Of a stretch of 64,000 bases of DNA, positions 24,101-34,567 are shown piece after piece. The position numbers were made by a program, and so were the translations under genes. How positions within the stretch are numbered: the first letter of the stretch is position 1; each line of letters starts with the position of its first letter. Origin of the DNA: Tanypteryx hageni (Eukaryota > Arthropoda > Insecta > Odonata > Petaluridae). Location: NCBI GenBank assembly GCA_028673005.1, contig CM054112.1:188374564-188438563 (forward strand). The letters are read 5' to 3'. The notes under the pieces are model-generated. The model did no database searches, was not told the DNA's origin, and saw only the letters and a list, made by a program, of their open reading frames with translations.

Positions 24101-27100
24101 GAGCAAGAGAAGGGAAAGCAGCAGTTGTTTGCTGGAATTGAGAACTTCGACACCACAAAGTTGAAGCACACTGAGACCCAAGAAAAGAACCCACTTCCCA
24201 CTAAAGAAGGTGTGTATTTATCTTTTTGTAAGATCTACTTGCATGGGAGCATTGAAAAACTCTGCATGGATTCTGTTGAAGGGAAGATTCTTTTAGTGGT
24301 TTAAATATAGCCTATGCCTAATTGGAAATGTACATTGTTCTAACTTGATTGATGTCTTTCATTTTTATTCTCTTGATGTTATATTTTCATTTAAAACTTC
24401 CTAAAGGAAAATAATTCTTTATGTGCATTTCAATTTGATTGGAACAATACTTGTTGAGGGATTAAACAGAACATCAATTTCTTGCAGAAATTTGTAGTTT
24501 TGTAAAAATTTAGGACAGATTATTGTACTTCATGATGTGATATGATCTGATGCTAATGATAATATACACATTCAGAAATATAATGTACAATTAGCAGACA
24601 AGCTCATTTTTATTTTAATTATTAAATTTTTGCAAAATATCCAGCCTCATTCTTCACAATGTTCTATTCTCCTGAACCAATACTGTCCTGAATACCCTGT
24701 CTATGGCATTCAAGAGACTGGATTACATTTAAATCAATTTTAATTCATACGGAATCATTCCACGAAAGTGCATTCTTTCAAGCCCCATGATGACCAAAGG
24801 GAAGCAGCTCAATGTAACAGGTTTAAACTTGCATTGCCTATGTCCCAAGGGTTGGTGAGCTGTTTTTAGCTTTTTAACAGCAATGATTTGTGTTGTATTG
24901 CTCTGCTTTTAGACATTTCTAATTGCCTATGTATACTAAAATTAATGAATATTGAAAATTTTATCTCATTCAAATGATACGTGATACAGTCAAAAAGTTC
25001 TCCGACTGTCCATCAGAGTGCACTACTAGCACTTGAGACAGATCACTTGTACATTATTATCAAGCAGTAACCTCTAGTTATACAGAGAGAGAAAATCTGT
25101 TCTTATTGTATTATTAGTTTCTTTGCTATAAGCTTTGAAGTATTATCAGCATTTGTGTAATTTTGAAGTCTGACTGATGTGCTTAGCTCATTTATTATGG
25201 TGATAATTATTAGATTAGATTATTACATGAGGCACATCCTTCCTCAAAATATTTTCCCTTCACTAAAATGCACTTCTGCCAGTGTTCATAGAGCTGCTGA
25301 AAACAATCCTGGAATGCTTCTTTTGGATTGCTGTGCAGCACTTCCTTGTTGCTGCAGTGCCTTCTCTTTCACTACCAAAGATAACTTTGAAATTGCACAT
25401 ACTGACGATATTTCACAACCTATAACAAAGAAACTAGTAATAAAATAAGAATGGATTTTCTCTTTCTGTATAGCTAAAGTATTTATCACCTATTTTATGT
25501 TGAGGGTTATTTAATTTTACTAGTGGTACCCACAAAAACTTTTGCAAAGTCAATCAGAAATCTGCATATTTACAAGTAATAATAGCTCATTTCTCCTTGT
25601 AAAATTAGACAACTGGCATTTTGAATTTAATGTTTGTTTTCATAATTTATATGTGTAATTTTAATTACTTCTTCCTTATGCAAAAGGTAACATTCCAGTA
25701 TTGAAATAAAGAAAGATTTTTTTCTTTTGGTTAATCATTAAAAATTCCCGCAGTCCACATGTAGTTTACTGAATAATAATAATCTGCAATTATTAATGTT
25801 GCAATCTATTAAATTTGACGTTGCTACAACTATAATTTCGATGTTTCATAAGATGTGCAAAGCGAATAATACAATTCTTTTGTCTATTAGAAGGCTTAAG
25901 AGACACTAATTCAATTGGAGGCAACATGCGGGTTGCCTTGGGAACACCTGGAAAGAGTACGAAAAAACCATAAAATTTCGAAAAGAAACGCGTTTTTCTG
26001 ACAAATTCATGTGTAACATCTAAGCATTACAAAAATAAGACATTTTATAGTTTTAGCTATTGAATAAAGCAAAAACGAAGGAATGTGGTCCATATTTACA
26101 TATTTTAATGAATGAAGGAAAAAACCTTGCACCTTGAAAAATCAGAAGTCCGGTGTAAACATATGGGAAAATATAATTGCCTCCTGGAGTCTAAACTGGA
26201 CACTTTCATAAATGAAAATAGTTTTCCTGGGGTCTCCTAGTCGGCAGAAACAAAATGGCATTTACAGCATTCCTCTATGACAAACAGTTCAAGAGATAAA
26301 AGGGAAGATGGACAGGCATTGAGTAATTATACATAAAAGATCTTGGTTGCATTGATACTATAAAATACTAAATAGTTAAGTTTTCCAAAATCCATAGTGT
26401 GCAATTGATTTTCACAAACACGAGCTTTTAGAAAATTCTGATTTATCAGTTTGACCTTGGCAATTACACAAGCTTCATAATTCTATTAATTATATAAAAT
26501 GGTTATCTTATCAAACCTTTTTCATCAATATGGAACCCTCAATACAACATTTAGAGAGTTATTTGCTTGTGTTTAGCATTCACTTGCAATGAAAATATCA
26601 CATAGCTAATCATTGTCATATTCCCCCATCGTTCTTTCATTACTTTCAATTCAAGGAAGACTTGATAGTTATGAGCTGTTTAGACTCTTAAACCTTAAAT
26701 AATAGACATCAATTTCTATTACAATTTTGAATATAATACAAAGGATGACTTCAGAATTCATTTGTCAGTCAATTTAAAATGGCTATACATTACTTTCCAT
26801 AAAAAGAATTGTACCTCTAGCATTTTGTTGAGTAATGTGATAATATCGATTAAATAATGTAATTGAAGATACTGATGTAACTCGACAGAAATACTGTATT
26901 TACTCGTGTAAACTGCACACTTGTGTACACCTATTTTTCAGCCGGTTCGGAGGAAAAAAATTAATTTGAACTGGAATAAGTTAAAGAAAAACATTCTGCC
27001 CTTTCACTGATTCCTACTCCTTGAAACACATTCTGCTCAACTTAAGCATCTTCTCCCTCCTACGCGATGCAATTTATTGAGCGATCTCTTTATGCTGATA

Positions 27101-30100
27101 CTGGCAGACGTATCCTCCTTGATAGTCCTCTTTGGTTAACCCCTTAACTGTTTTTGTTGTAATATTATGCAACTTTGTCTCCACTTCACTCTGTTTTTGA
27201 CGTAATATTACGCAACGATGAGGAGCTTCACCTATTGCTTGTTTTTAATGTAATATGTCGTTCAGTATTGATAGCCTGTATAGTGGGGCACTCTCTCAGA
27301 GGAAATGGAAGATTATACAGGTTTATTGCATGTAGCGAACTCAAGCTTACAAAAAAGAACTAATTTATGTTCTCCAAGTCATTAAGGAAAAATGGCAGCC
27401 CCAGTAAATAGATGATATGACTATGTTATTACTACGTAAAGAAAATGACTTATTCCAGCAAAAGTATAGGTAAAAACTCGGTAAACTTTTAATGACAGAA
27501 CTGTTTAAGTAACAATAATATACAAAACTCATAAGGTAAAGATTTCCTATAATAAAAATATAACGTCATATTAATTGCTAAAATATCCATTGTGCTCTTG
27601 AAGATGCAGCAATGGCAGTATAAACAACACATTTTAAGGTAAATCAAAAGCATATAAATAGACATTAAATTTTAAAAGCTTTCTTCTTATCTTTAATCTT
27701 CATTGCTGTCAGTCTCATTAGTAATGCAGCATTTCTTGAAACTTTTGTCTGTTATGTCCTCTGGAATTAAATTACATGCAGCCAGGATCTATTTGCAGAT
27801 CTGGGACAAGCAAAGTTTCTTTATTTTCTCTGTCTGCATAGTTTCATGTATAGCACCATCCATCCACTTGTCTAAAGTTTTTTCAAGTGTGCTTTAAAGG
27901 GATGATTGATGCAAATGTCTTGTGGCTGTAGCATAGATCTCATGCCTCCTGGAATAGTTGCCTGGTCAGTCTTCGCTTCTCTTAATGCAAACATATTGCA
28001 GAGAATTTACTATCGATACTCACAATTTATATAACCTGTTCAGAAATCCTCGTGTAAGACGCACACTCCCTTTTTTTCACTGGTGTTTCAGGAAAAAGGG
28101 TGTGCAGGATACACAAGTAAACACGGTACTTCTCAATACATCTTCTGCAGTGGCATTTTAACAAAAACATCAACTTTGGCATAAGGAAGTCTATTATTTG
28201 TGCTACCAATTGTTTGAAGATTTCTTTATTAAAATAAAAGGAGTCTGCTGGCAGTGACTGTTGAAGAGGGAAAAATGTATAGCAATAATATATTAATTTG
28301 TAAAATTTTTCCTAAAAATGTAAGCAAGTTAGGATAAATATTCACTGAGTTATTGTCAGTTACGTGAACTGCTGACTTGAATGGGTGTTGTCGAGAATTA
28401 AAAGGTTCAAAACCTGGGATACTGGGCATTTAAATTCAGACCTGAGAGGGTTAAAAACCTTCAATTAGACCCTCTCTCTACTCTTATGTAACGCACAGAA
28501 TTTTTAATTTTGCTTTCGCTTTTTAAAAAAATTTCAATGTTGTCTGCATTATTGGCTGAGTAAAATGCACTCACTCTAAGCAAAACAATTTCTCGGGTTA
28601 TATCTTTTCTTTAAGGGATCAGAATATTTAATGAAAGAGGAAATATTGCAAGCTTGAACCCCCTAACCCTATGTAACCTGCTATAACCATTCAGCAAACC
28701 CCAACCACCAAATTGGGTTATGTAATGCTTAAACGCTTCTTTATGAGAATTTTTACTTTCTCATATACATAGTATATTGAGAAAGTACTGTAATCGTGAA
28801 AAAAATAGATTTTGATGGAAATACACGTTTTAGGTATCCCCGAGTCCATAAAAGTTGTTTTTGCCATGCCGTCTGTCTGTCAGTCTGTCTGTTCACGGTT
28901 CTAGGTACCAAATGCATACATCAAATTGAATGATATCTCATATTTAGGCAATATATCATCTTTTGCAGACCTTTTTTGAGAAAAATACTGCCCAAAAATG
29001 AAGGGTAGTTCATTCTTGGCAATATTTACAAAAATTTGATTTACTCAAAAATGGCTCCAGAGAATTTGATTAAAACCAATCCAATTGTAGAGCCTGATGT
29101 CACAAATAATACTACGTAAGCCATATATTTCTTAAAATCACTATATGGCATCCAGTGACATTAAAATGTATGCTAAGCTACCATGCCTAAGCCCTATGAC
29201 ATCACACCTCTGCCGCAATCCACTTAAAATCTTACTACAGCCAATAAGGCTAAACTAAATTGAATGATATGTCATATTTATGGATAATATCATTCATAAT
29301 AGACACACTTAAGAGATGAATGATATTCTGCAACAATTAAGGGTACTTTATTCTTGGATATTTTGAAACAAAATTCGATTTACTCAAAATAGCTATATGG
29401 ATTTTGGATAAAATCCATCCATTTGTACAGCCTGATGTCACAAATAATATTAACTAAGCCATATGTCCCAAAATATTACTATATATTGTCTAGTGGCATT
29501 ATTTCTGTACAAGATGCTCAATGCATGCGTCAGAGGGGAGGGGGAACCTGGGGATTACCTAGTCTAAAACTCCGTATGTCTTTGTTAATGCCACATACTT
29601 ATTAGTGAGAGATGATAGATGAGAGAGGTTAACGGTGTCAGTCGCTTGGCTTCTGTTGACATGCATTATTAACAGAATTGGCAGTGAATTGCCAAACACA
29701 CACAGTTAATTTCGGGGCAAAGAGTGTAGTGAGACCAAATGTATATATGTATATGAGAAAGTTTGTGCAATGTATATCGCACCATTTATTTTATTTTTAT
29801 TACGGTAAGAGGCCTCAAAATCTGGAAGTGGCCTGGCCTCTGAGTCTCTCAGAGGGCCTGGATTGAATTAACATTGGCATGTTTTCTTGTCAATTTTAGT
29901 TTGAACCTTCTGTATCATCGTCAGTAGTTTTTGGGGAATTCTTCTCAATATCTAAGCTCTTCCATAGTATATTCTCATTACTATTTACTCCCTCAATAAT
30001 TAGCTGCTTTAACATTTTGATCAAAACAGTTCTCATTGATTTTAGTTAGTTTTAATCTGTACTTGTCATAGTTTTTTAATGTCAGTTTTTAAATATGTCT

Positions 30101-30165
30101 CAATGCCGATTTTAATGCTTCTCTTATTTCATTTTCTAGCCATTGAGCAGGAGAAGACGGCATAA
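18426..30165 (+). CDS. Ciboulot-type five-repeat beta-thymosin (six coding exons)
   Basis: This multi-repeat beta-thymosin/WH2 protein binds actin monomers in the cytoplasm; ciboulot in Drosophila promotes barbed-end growth of actin during brain metamorphosis (family knowledge). The coding exons are 18426-18564, 19944-20057, 21419-21532, 23024-23137, 24096-24209 and 30140-30165. Together they give 621 nt, or 206 residues plus TAA. The start context is AACAATATGG and the N-terminus reads MAAPLSPSLKDLPKVAVDL, which closely resembles ciboulot. Five repeats follow, each with the amphipathic helix and an LKHTET-type actin-binding motif. In order these are MKKAET, LKRTST, LKHTET, MKHTET and LKHTET, each followed by EK..LP. 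The protein ends IEQEKTA. All junctions are GT/AG in phase 1, and each internal exon is exactly 38 codons. Drosophila ciboulot has three repeats; other arthropods have variable numbers, often through splicing. No other host gene was recognised in the window. Confidence 0.93.
18565..19943 (+). other. Thymosin intron 1
   Basis: 1379 nt, CpG-poor and T-rich, with GT donor GTATTG and acceptor TTTATGTGCCTCAG. No mobile element or conserved open frame was recognised. Confidence 0.85.
19944..20057 (+). CDS. Thymosin exon 2: repeat 2
   Basis: 114 nt, phase 1 at both ends. It encodes (D)VKQEKQHVELIQGVENF and then KAERLKRTSTQEKIVLP. The LKRTSTQEK form resembles the first repeat of Drosophila ciboulot (LK.ASTQEK), so this may be the ancestral repeat, with exons 3-5 later duplicates. 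Donor is GTAACG. Skipping the exon keeps the frame. Confidence 0.92.
20903..21128. mobile_element. Fold-back element with perfect 35-bp inverted ends
   Basis: Positions 20903-20937 (ATATATGGATGTCAACAAGG and 15 more bases) are the exact reverse complement of 21094-21128. The loop is 156 nt. The right arm runs straight into a long (TA)n tract. On the minus strand the interior reads as a short open peptide containing SVAEEGVVPKAL. That resembles fragments seen in arthropod retroelements, but I cannot place it in a family. It is inserted inside thymosin intron 2. Confidence 0.75.
21121..21197. repeat. (TA)n followed by (CA)n microsatellite
   Basis: About 24 TA units (21123-21171) run into CACACACATACACAAACACACACAC. 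The TA tract joins the right arm of the fold-back element. Confidence 0.95.
21419..21532 (+). CDS. Thymosin exon 3: repeat 3
   Basis: 114 nt, phase 1/1. It encodes (D)VAQEKTQKALLEGVEAFD and then TGKLKHTETQEKNHLPDKD, with the canonical LKHTET actin-binding motif. Donor is the consensus GTGAGT. Confidence 0.93.
21533..23023 (+). other. Thymosin intron 3, strongly CpG-depleted
   Basis: 1491 nt. I count one CG step in 21541-22140. The last 323 nt before the acceptor dinucleotide contain no AG (described separately). No mobile element was recognised. Confidence 0.85.
22699..23021 (+). promoter_or_regulatory. 323-nt AG-exclusion zone before exon 4
   Basis: After AG at 22697-22698 the next AG on the + strand is the acceptor AG at 23022-23023. 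The other acceptors in this gene have an AG within roughly 45-65 nt upstream. A long AG-free zone is a known mark of distant branch points and regulated exons (established splicing knowledge). The acceptor itself (CTCAATGCCACAG) has a poor pyrimidine tract. The final 80 nt retain several CG steps in an otherwise CpG-free intron. They are also open in frame with exon 4, including an ATG at 22975. This suggests that exon 4 may be alternatively spliced or may have an alternative 5' end. Confidence 0.5.
23024..23137 (+). CDS. Thymosin exon 4: repeat 4
   Basis: 114 nt, phase 1/1. It encodes (V)VLQEKVHQTLLAGVESFD and then KTSMKHTETLEKNPLPDPE. It starts VVLQEK where the neighbouring repeats have DVAQEK or AIEQEK, and has MKHTET for LKHTET, so it is the most diverged of the three 3' repeats. 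Its acceptor has a weak pyrimidine tract and the unusual AG-free upstream zone. Donor is GTAACC. It is a good candidate for a skipped exon. Confidence 0.88.
23138..24095 (+). other. Thymosin intron 4
   Basis: 958 nt, AT-rich and CpG-poor, with acceptor CTGCCAATTTTTCAG. Nothing else was recognised in it. Confidence 0.85.
24096..24209 (+). CDS. Thymosin exon 5: repeat 5
   Basis: 114 nt, phase 1/1. It encodes (A)IEQEKGKQQLFAGIENFD and then TTKLKHTETQEKNPLPTKE, a canonical repeat close to the last repeat of ciboulot. Donor is GTGTGT. The first residues AIEQEK are repeated at the start of the final exon, so exon 6 looks like the truncated beginning of another repeat unit. Confidence 0.93.
24984..25470 (-). 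mobile_element. Mariner-like element relic (transposase C-terminus)
   Basis: Read on the minus strand from about 25360 to 25238, the sequence gives HSNPKEAFQDCFQQLYEH and then WQKCILVKGKYFEE. This resembles the extreme C-terminus of mariner-type transposases (F..W..RW..CI...G.YFE, from memory). At 24984 the + strand reads GATACAGTCAAAAAGTTCTC, like the terminal repeats of such elements. I could not find a matching opposite terminus, and the catalytic domain is absent. It is a decayed fragment inside thymosin intron 5. Confidence 0.45.
26892..26960 (+). mobile_element. Pogo/Tigger-like terminal repeat, left-hand type
   Basis: TACTGTATTTACTCGTGTAA begins at 26892. The same terminus type occurs on the opposite strand at 28128 and in the complete element at 33270-33954. 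It may be the left end of an element reaching to 28128 (1237 bp), but a different partly overlapping element cannot be excluded. Confidence 0.4.
27138..28454. mobile_element. Possible piggyBac-like MITE (tentative)
   Basis: TTAACCCCTTAACTG near 27136 and GACCTGAGAGGGTTAA near 28440-28454 resemble TTAA-flanked piggyBac ends, but the inverted-end match is poor. The span crosses rather than nests with the pogo-like pair 26892/28128, so both cannot be complete elements. No transposase was found. Confidence 0.2.
28045..28128. mobile_element. Short palindromic pogo-like MITE or right-hand terminus
   Basis: CTCGTGTAAGACGCACACTC at about 28052 and GGGTGTGCAGGATACACAAG at about 28099 form an inverted repeat. 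The right side ends TAAACACGGTA, matching the terminal repeats at 26892 and 33270. It is either a tiny palindromic MITE or the right end of the element starting at 26892. Confidence 0.45.
28755..29762. mobile_element. Non-autonomous DNA element with perfect 16-bp inverted ends
   Basis: ACTTTCTCATATACAT (28755-28770) and its exact reverse complement ATGTATATGAGAAAGT (29747-29762) bound a 1008-bp segment with no coding capacity. A second partial palindrome (GTATATTGAGAAAGT) lies just inside the left end. Inside are a (GTCT)n tract near 28870 and two diverged direct copies of a unit of about 335 bp. Landmark AAATTGAATGATAT is at 28923 and 29257, and GCCTGATGTCACAAATAAT is at 29092 and 29430. I could not define a target duplication, so the superfamily is open. 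Confidence 0.65.
30140..30165 (+). CDS. Thymosin exon 6: C-terminal tail and stop
   Basis: Only 26 coding nt: (A)IEQEKTA then TAA at 30163-30165. The AIEQEK start matches the first residues of exon 5, and ciboulot proteins end with a similar short helix-start tail. The exon continues as 3' UTR. Confidence 0.88.
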
Positions 30166-33100
30166 TCGCCCCCAACATCTTCCCCATCCATCCCCATTGT
30201 GGGTAGGAAGGGATGCATCGCTGGGGATGGGTTTATCACGGTTGGTTGAAGGTGCTTGGACAAGAGGAGCCTCCTGAAGACAACACAATATGCCGAAGTC
30301 TTTTTCCTCCTGAGTTTTGGAAGGATCGGAAGATCATCATATTTCTCCACAATTCAGATCCACTCATTGCCCTTCTTATGTCTAGCCATTAGAGATCATT
30401 TCCTAATCGATTCTCAAATGTCGGTACGTGCTTCAGAGTCTCCTGTCTTATCTCCTAGCACCTCCCTCTTGACCCTGCTTCCCAAAACTCATCTCCTCTA
30501 CAATGTCCTGCCTGCAGAGCAGGTCGCAAAAATGTGTGAACAAGAAAATTTTTAATGGTGGAATAAATGAATTCCCTTTTTCAACGAGGTGAATCTACAT
30601 GCCATTGCCAAAAACACATGGCCTATAAAAAGCTCTCTTGGTAAATTCTCGTAAGTTGGTGGATGGGAAAAGGATTATTATGTTCCCACGATGAACTAAA
30701 CTAGCTAAGTCATTAAAAAAATTCAAATGTAGGATTTTAATTTTCCTCTGATGCTGAGTGAGACTAGTCTTTTGATAATTTTTCCCATTGAATCAACCGC
30801 GTTTTCATTTCTTTGGGAAAAAGAGAATTGAAGGAAGGTTAAATCTTTTGGTTACAATATTATCCACTGAAGATGGAAAAGCCAATTGCAGTTTTTTTTG
30901 CAATGAGGAGTTTGTCTTGGAGAATTGTGTATAAGGCTCATTTTTTTATAATTGGACACCATATATCTGTTTGACCAAGCTTTTGAAGAAACTTTCAACC
31001 TTTATACTCATGACAGTTAGCGAATAGTATATTGATGGAATAGGTTCTGTACTTAAGAAAAGGACACTGTCCATTAGTGGTGCTTTTAAAAATGTTTGGG
31101 TTAGTTAACTATTGGACAGGATTGCTTTAAAATTAGTGTTCTGCTTTTGAAATATGGGTCACTAAAGATGAGATTTCCATACAACACTGGATTTTTGAGC
31201 ATCTGTGGAAGGAGATAGATGATTCTTTTTGTGAGCCATGGACCATGTATGTTATAGGCATGTGCTGTAGTTTCACCACCTTTGATATATTTCCGTTTTG
31301 TACTTTGGGAGCAAGAGAGGATGAGTGTGTTCTTTTGTCGGCTATTTATAAATATGAGATAAATAACTCAAAAGTAAAAAATGAACTATTTGTAAGTATT
31401 TTTCTGCTCTATTTTAAAAAAGGCATAATTGAAGGGTGCTGGTCGGCTTCAATTGGAATAAACTGTAAAAAATTCAAGTACTGTACAATTTGGAAATGTC
31501 TCATTACTTTATGTAGCATCAAGGGAGAGAGAGAGAGGAATCGAGAATGATCAATAATGCTTGCACAGAAAAAAATGTATTTAGCTTGAAGTTTGATTTG
31601 ACCAACAATTGAACTGTAAATTTTGATTAATTTCATTAAAGTTTAATTGAGGGAAAATTTTGGATAAGATGTGTTATTGGTTATTATATTTAAAAAAAGC
31701 TAAGCAAACATGAATCAGTGTGTACAAAAATGTTTCAGGCCATGCCAACATATTCACCATCAAAACTTAAATAGTACTAACTCAAATGAAGTTTGATATT
31801 TCCATGTGTATGTAACAATGCAATTTTGATAGCTTTTAAAAGTCATGGTGTTACTGGCAAGGAAAAAAATGTTTTTTCATAATATTATATATTGTTAGCA
31901 TCCTTTAAATGCTCTGTTTCACCACAACGAAGGGGAACCCAAAACATCAATATGACAGTTCTTGTCATTTGAGAGTTTTGTCTCTTCCCCCGTATCTTTC
32001 TAAATGCCTGGGTATGGTATTTTTCTGTATTATACCTGCAAAGGTTTCTTTTATCAGCTTAAAGTGCTTCCATTATAGAAAGAAATTTTTTAACTCAAAA
32101 AAAGAAATGTGGAGATTTTGAAAATGTATGCAACTTTCATTCCTAATGCATTTATTTATTAAGGCTTTTAAAATGCAGTAACATAATTATGCTCGATATG
32201 ATAGGATTTTCCCATTTTATCTATGTTAGTGTTGTTAGTATTCTCAACAAAGATTTTGGATGGGAGCTCAAAGAGTTTTATAAATATACGACAAAAAACA
32301 TTTTATGTCTGTGTGTGCTTAAGAAGTGCTTTTTTGCCATTTTTATGTGGATGGCCACAAGATTTTATTATTTTCCTCTGGTTTACAGTCGTATCCAAGA
32401 CCCCTCCCTGATCATTGAATTTTGTAACAATATCAAAGTCATACGAACATTAAAACATATAAATATATATATTTTCTTAAGCGCATGAGTCACAATAATT
32501 CCGTCTTTTTGAGATCAAGAATTCTTTTTGTATGAATTTGATACGGGGAAACATATTAAGGGTATGATGTTCATGATTAGTATTAGAATATTTAATCCTT
32601 ATCCAATTTTAAGCATCAGTGTGGCTGGAGTTGTATTCCATTAGTTTGCAACTGCTCAGAATGCTTTTTTTCAAATGGAGAAAGTAAATAAAAAGTGTCT
32701 CTAATGTATATTTCACAAGTCTTAATTTTTTCCTAATGCCTTTTCAACTCTCATGGAAGAACATGGAACAATTTTGCCTCTTGACAAAAATAATTCATTG
32801 TGTTACACATACTAGGTAGTTTAAATCCTTTACACAAACTTTTTAGTTAAAATAGAGCATATTTAAAACTCCTTCATAGCTTAATTTGATCCAAATTAAT
32901 CATATATCATTATAATAGTATCGGAAGAGATTCCATGTACAGAAAATTTAACTTAAACCTTTCCAGTCATTTTTTTCTTAGCGGTATGCTTTCCAAAATC
33001 ACAAACAAAAAGCTGCATGTACATAATGGAGTGGTTTATCATTTTCATTGTTTATTGTTAATATTAACAGGTGGCAGCAGTAGGGAGTTTAACAGATGCA

Positions 33101-33269
33101 AGTCATGAATTCGCAAATTAGATGGGATCCAACATAAGAGTGAGACTAGAAAATGATAAAAGTTGGATGTCTTGCAGAATATGACTGGAAAGTGTTAATC
33201 ATTTAGGATATCCTTGACACTCATTTATAACTAATCTAACAGAAGAGAGATACATTTGGATAAAAAAAT
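30166..33269 (+). other. Thymosin 3' UTR and downstream CpG-poor DNA
   Basis: No other gene was recognised. AATAAA at 30562-30567 is the first plausible polyadenylation signal, giving a 3' UTR of about 400 nt. Further AATAAA motifs occur downstream (for example about 32686 and 36104). The CpG-poor composition of the gene body continues here, which would fit a much longer alternative 3' UTR. Confidence 0.5.
30562..30567 (+). terminator. Candidate polyadenylation signal AATAAA
   Basis: First AATAAA after the thymosin stop codon, about 400 nt downstream. A GT/T-rich element is not obvious right after it. Whether it is used is unknown. Confidence 0.4.
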
Positions 33270-33954
33270 TACAGTATTTACCAGACTCCAAGATGAGGAT
33301 TTTTCCAAATTTCAGCTTGTAAAAATCAGGGCTCGTCTTAAAATCGAGTACGAAGTCATATACTGTCAATAAATTGCGGTCAATTTATTGCTCTTCAATT
33401 CATGATGCATCAATTCATCACACGATAAATTTGTCGCGTCTCAATCGACAAACTAATCGCGCGTCAAATCCTTGTTAGACAAATTCGTGGTGTCAATTTT
33501 GTTGCGAGACAAATTTGTCGCGAGACAAATTGGAAGGCGAGTCAACATGACGAATTTGTCGAGAAATGAATTGACGTGCGATGAGTTTGTCATGCGATGT
33601 ATTGATGCGACGAATTAACCATAACAAGTTTTCATAGAACCATGGAAAGTGTGGTTGTGTGTTTAATCAATGTTTTTTAAACAAATGAAACAATATAAAA
33701 TAATTGTATTGTTCATTGCAAACTTACGATCTGAAATTCGGTTAATAAAGTCTTAATTTTAAAAATCCATTAAAAAAAAATTTTCCAGAAATATTTGTAA
33801 CAAACCATTTTAATTAATGCATAAACTAGTATACCTATATTGAATACATGTTCAAAATATACACCAAATACAATCGGTGAGAAATTTGGGCAAAATCTTT
33901 TTTCTGTTTTGAGTCTTAGATTCGAGGTCATCTTGGATTCAAGTATATACGGTA
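33270..33954. mobile_element. Pogo/Tigger-type MITE with TA-flanked inverted ends
   Basis: The left end TACAGTATTTACCAGACTCC (33270) and the reverse complement of the right end, TACCGTATATACTTGAATCC (ending 33954), match over about 29 bp, continuing as AAGATGA. Both begin TA, as expected for a TA target duplication in the Tc1/mariner superfamily. Length is 685 bp with no transposase. The interior carries a remarkable palindromic motif array (33365-33620). Confidence 0.7.
33365..33620. repeat. Array of short palindromic GACAAATTTGTC-type motifs
   Basis: Degenerate copies of ACAAATTTGTCGCG, GACGAATTTGTCG and CAATTTATTG recur on both strands about every 15-30 bp. Examples are GATAAATTTGTCGCG and GCGAGACAAATTTGTCGCGA. 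The unit is self-complementary, so the array can fold in many registers. Its CpG content contrasts with the surrounding DNA. It lies inside the MITE at 33270-33954. Confidence 0.7.
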
Positions 33955-34567
33955 AGTGCTTTAAATGTTATTTTTTAAAAGGAAATTGAAGGACAAAGTA
34001 ACAAGTCATTTTATACTGTTTTATATTGTTCAAGCATCAAGTAAACAAGTTATGAATACATGTGGCATTCAATTATCTTTGTTTCTTTAACTTGATGATG
34101 ATAAGAAGTAGTGTCAGATTAAGGAGGGAGAAGACTCTGGAGCAACTTTAACTTCATGTTAGTTATTATTTCATTGCATTTCGGGGAACACAGATGGATG
34201 AGAACCCTAGAGCAACCGCTCCATTTGCTCCATCTTTACTCCGGCCTTATTAAGACCCACTTTAAATATGAGTTTATTAAATAAAAACTATCAGTTTGCC
34301 TCAGGTTGTGAGTTTTCTGCATCCACCCATGCTGTTTTTGTTACAGATGTGCACCTTTGCATATTAAAATCTGTTGAATGGGTGGTAAAAGATAAAACTT
34401 TTATTTACCAACTTTATAAGTCAGGTTACTAAGTAGTGGGAAATCTCTATGGAGTATATCATTTTCACTTAATTTGAAAAAGTTGTTTTATTCATCCAAA
34501 CTGGAATATAAATTATACGGTATTTTTCATATTGGAGAATAGTTTCTTCCTTACCTAAAGTATATTA

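Larger units (their letters stand above)
24210..30139 (+). other. Thymosin intron 5, 5.9 kb, loaded with mobile-element remnants
   Basis: This is by far the longest intron. It holds a mariner-type C-terminal relic (24984-25470), pogo-like terminal repeats (26892 and 28128) and a 1-kb element with 16-bp inverted ends (28755-29762). Acceptor is CTTATTTCATTTTCTAG. The rest is CpG-poor unique sequence. Confidence 0.8.

Noticed and set aside
26892..28128. Single complete pogo-like element of 1237 bp
   Set aside because: The end sequences match, but a second end-like motif at 28052 and the crossing TTAA-flanked span make the pairing ambiguous, so only the ends are annotated.
33365..33620. CRISPR-like repeat array
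   Set aside because: Units are palindromic, variable in spacing and sequence, lie within a eukaryotic MITE, and no cas-like gene is present.
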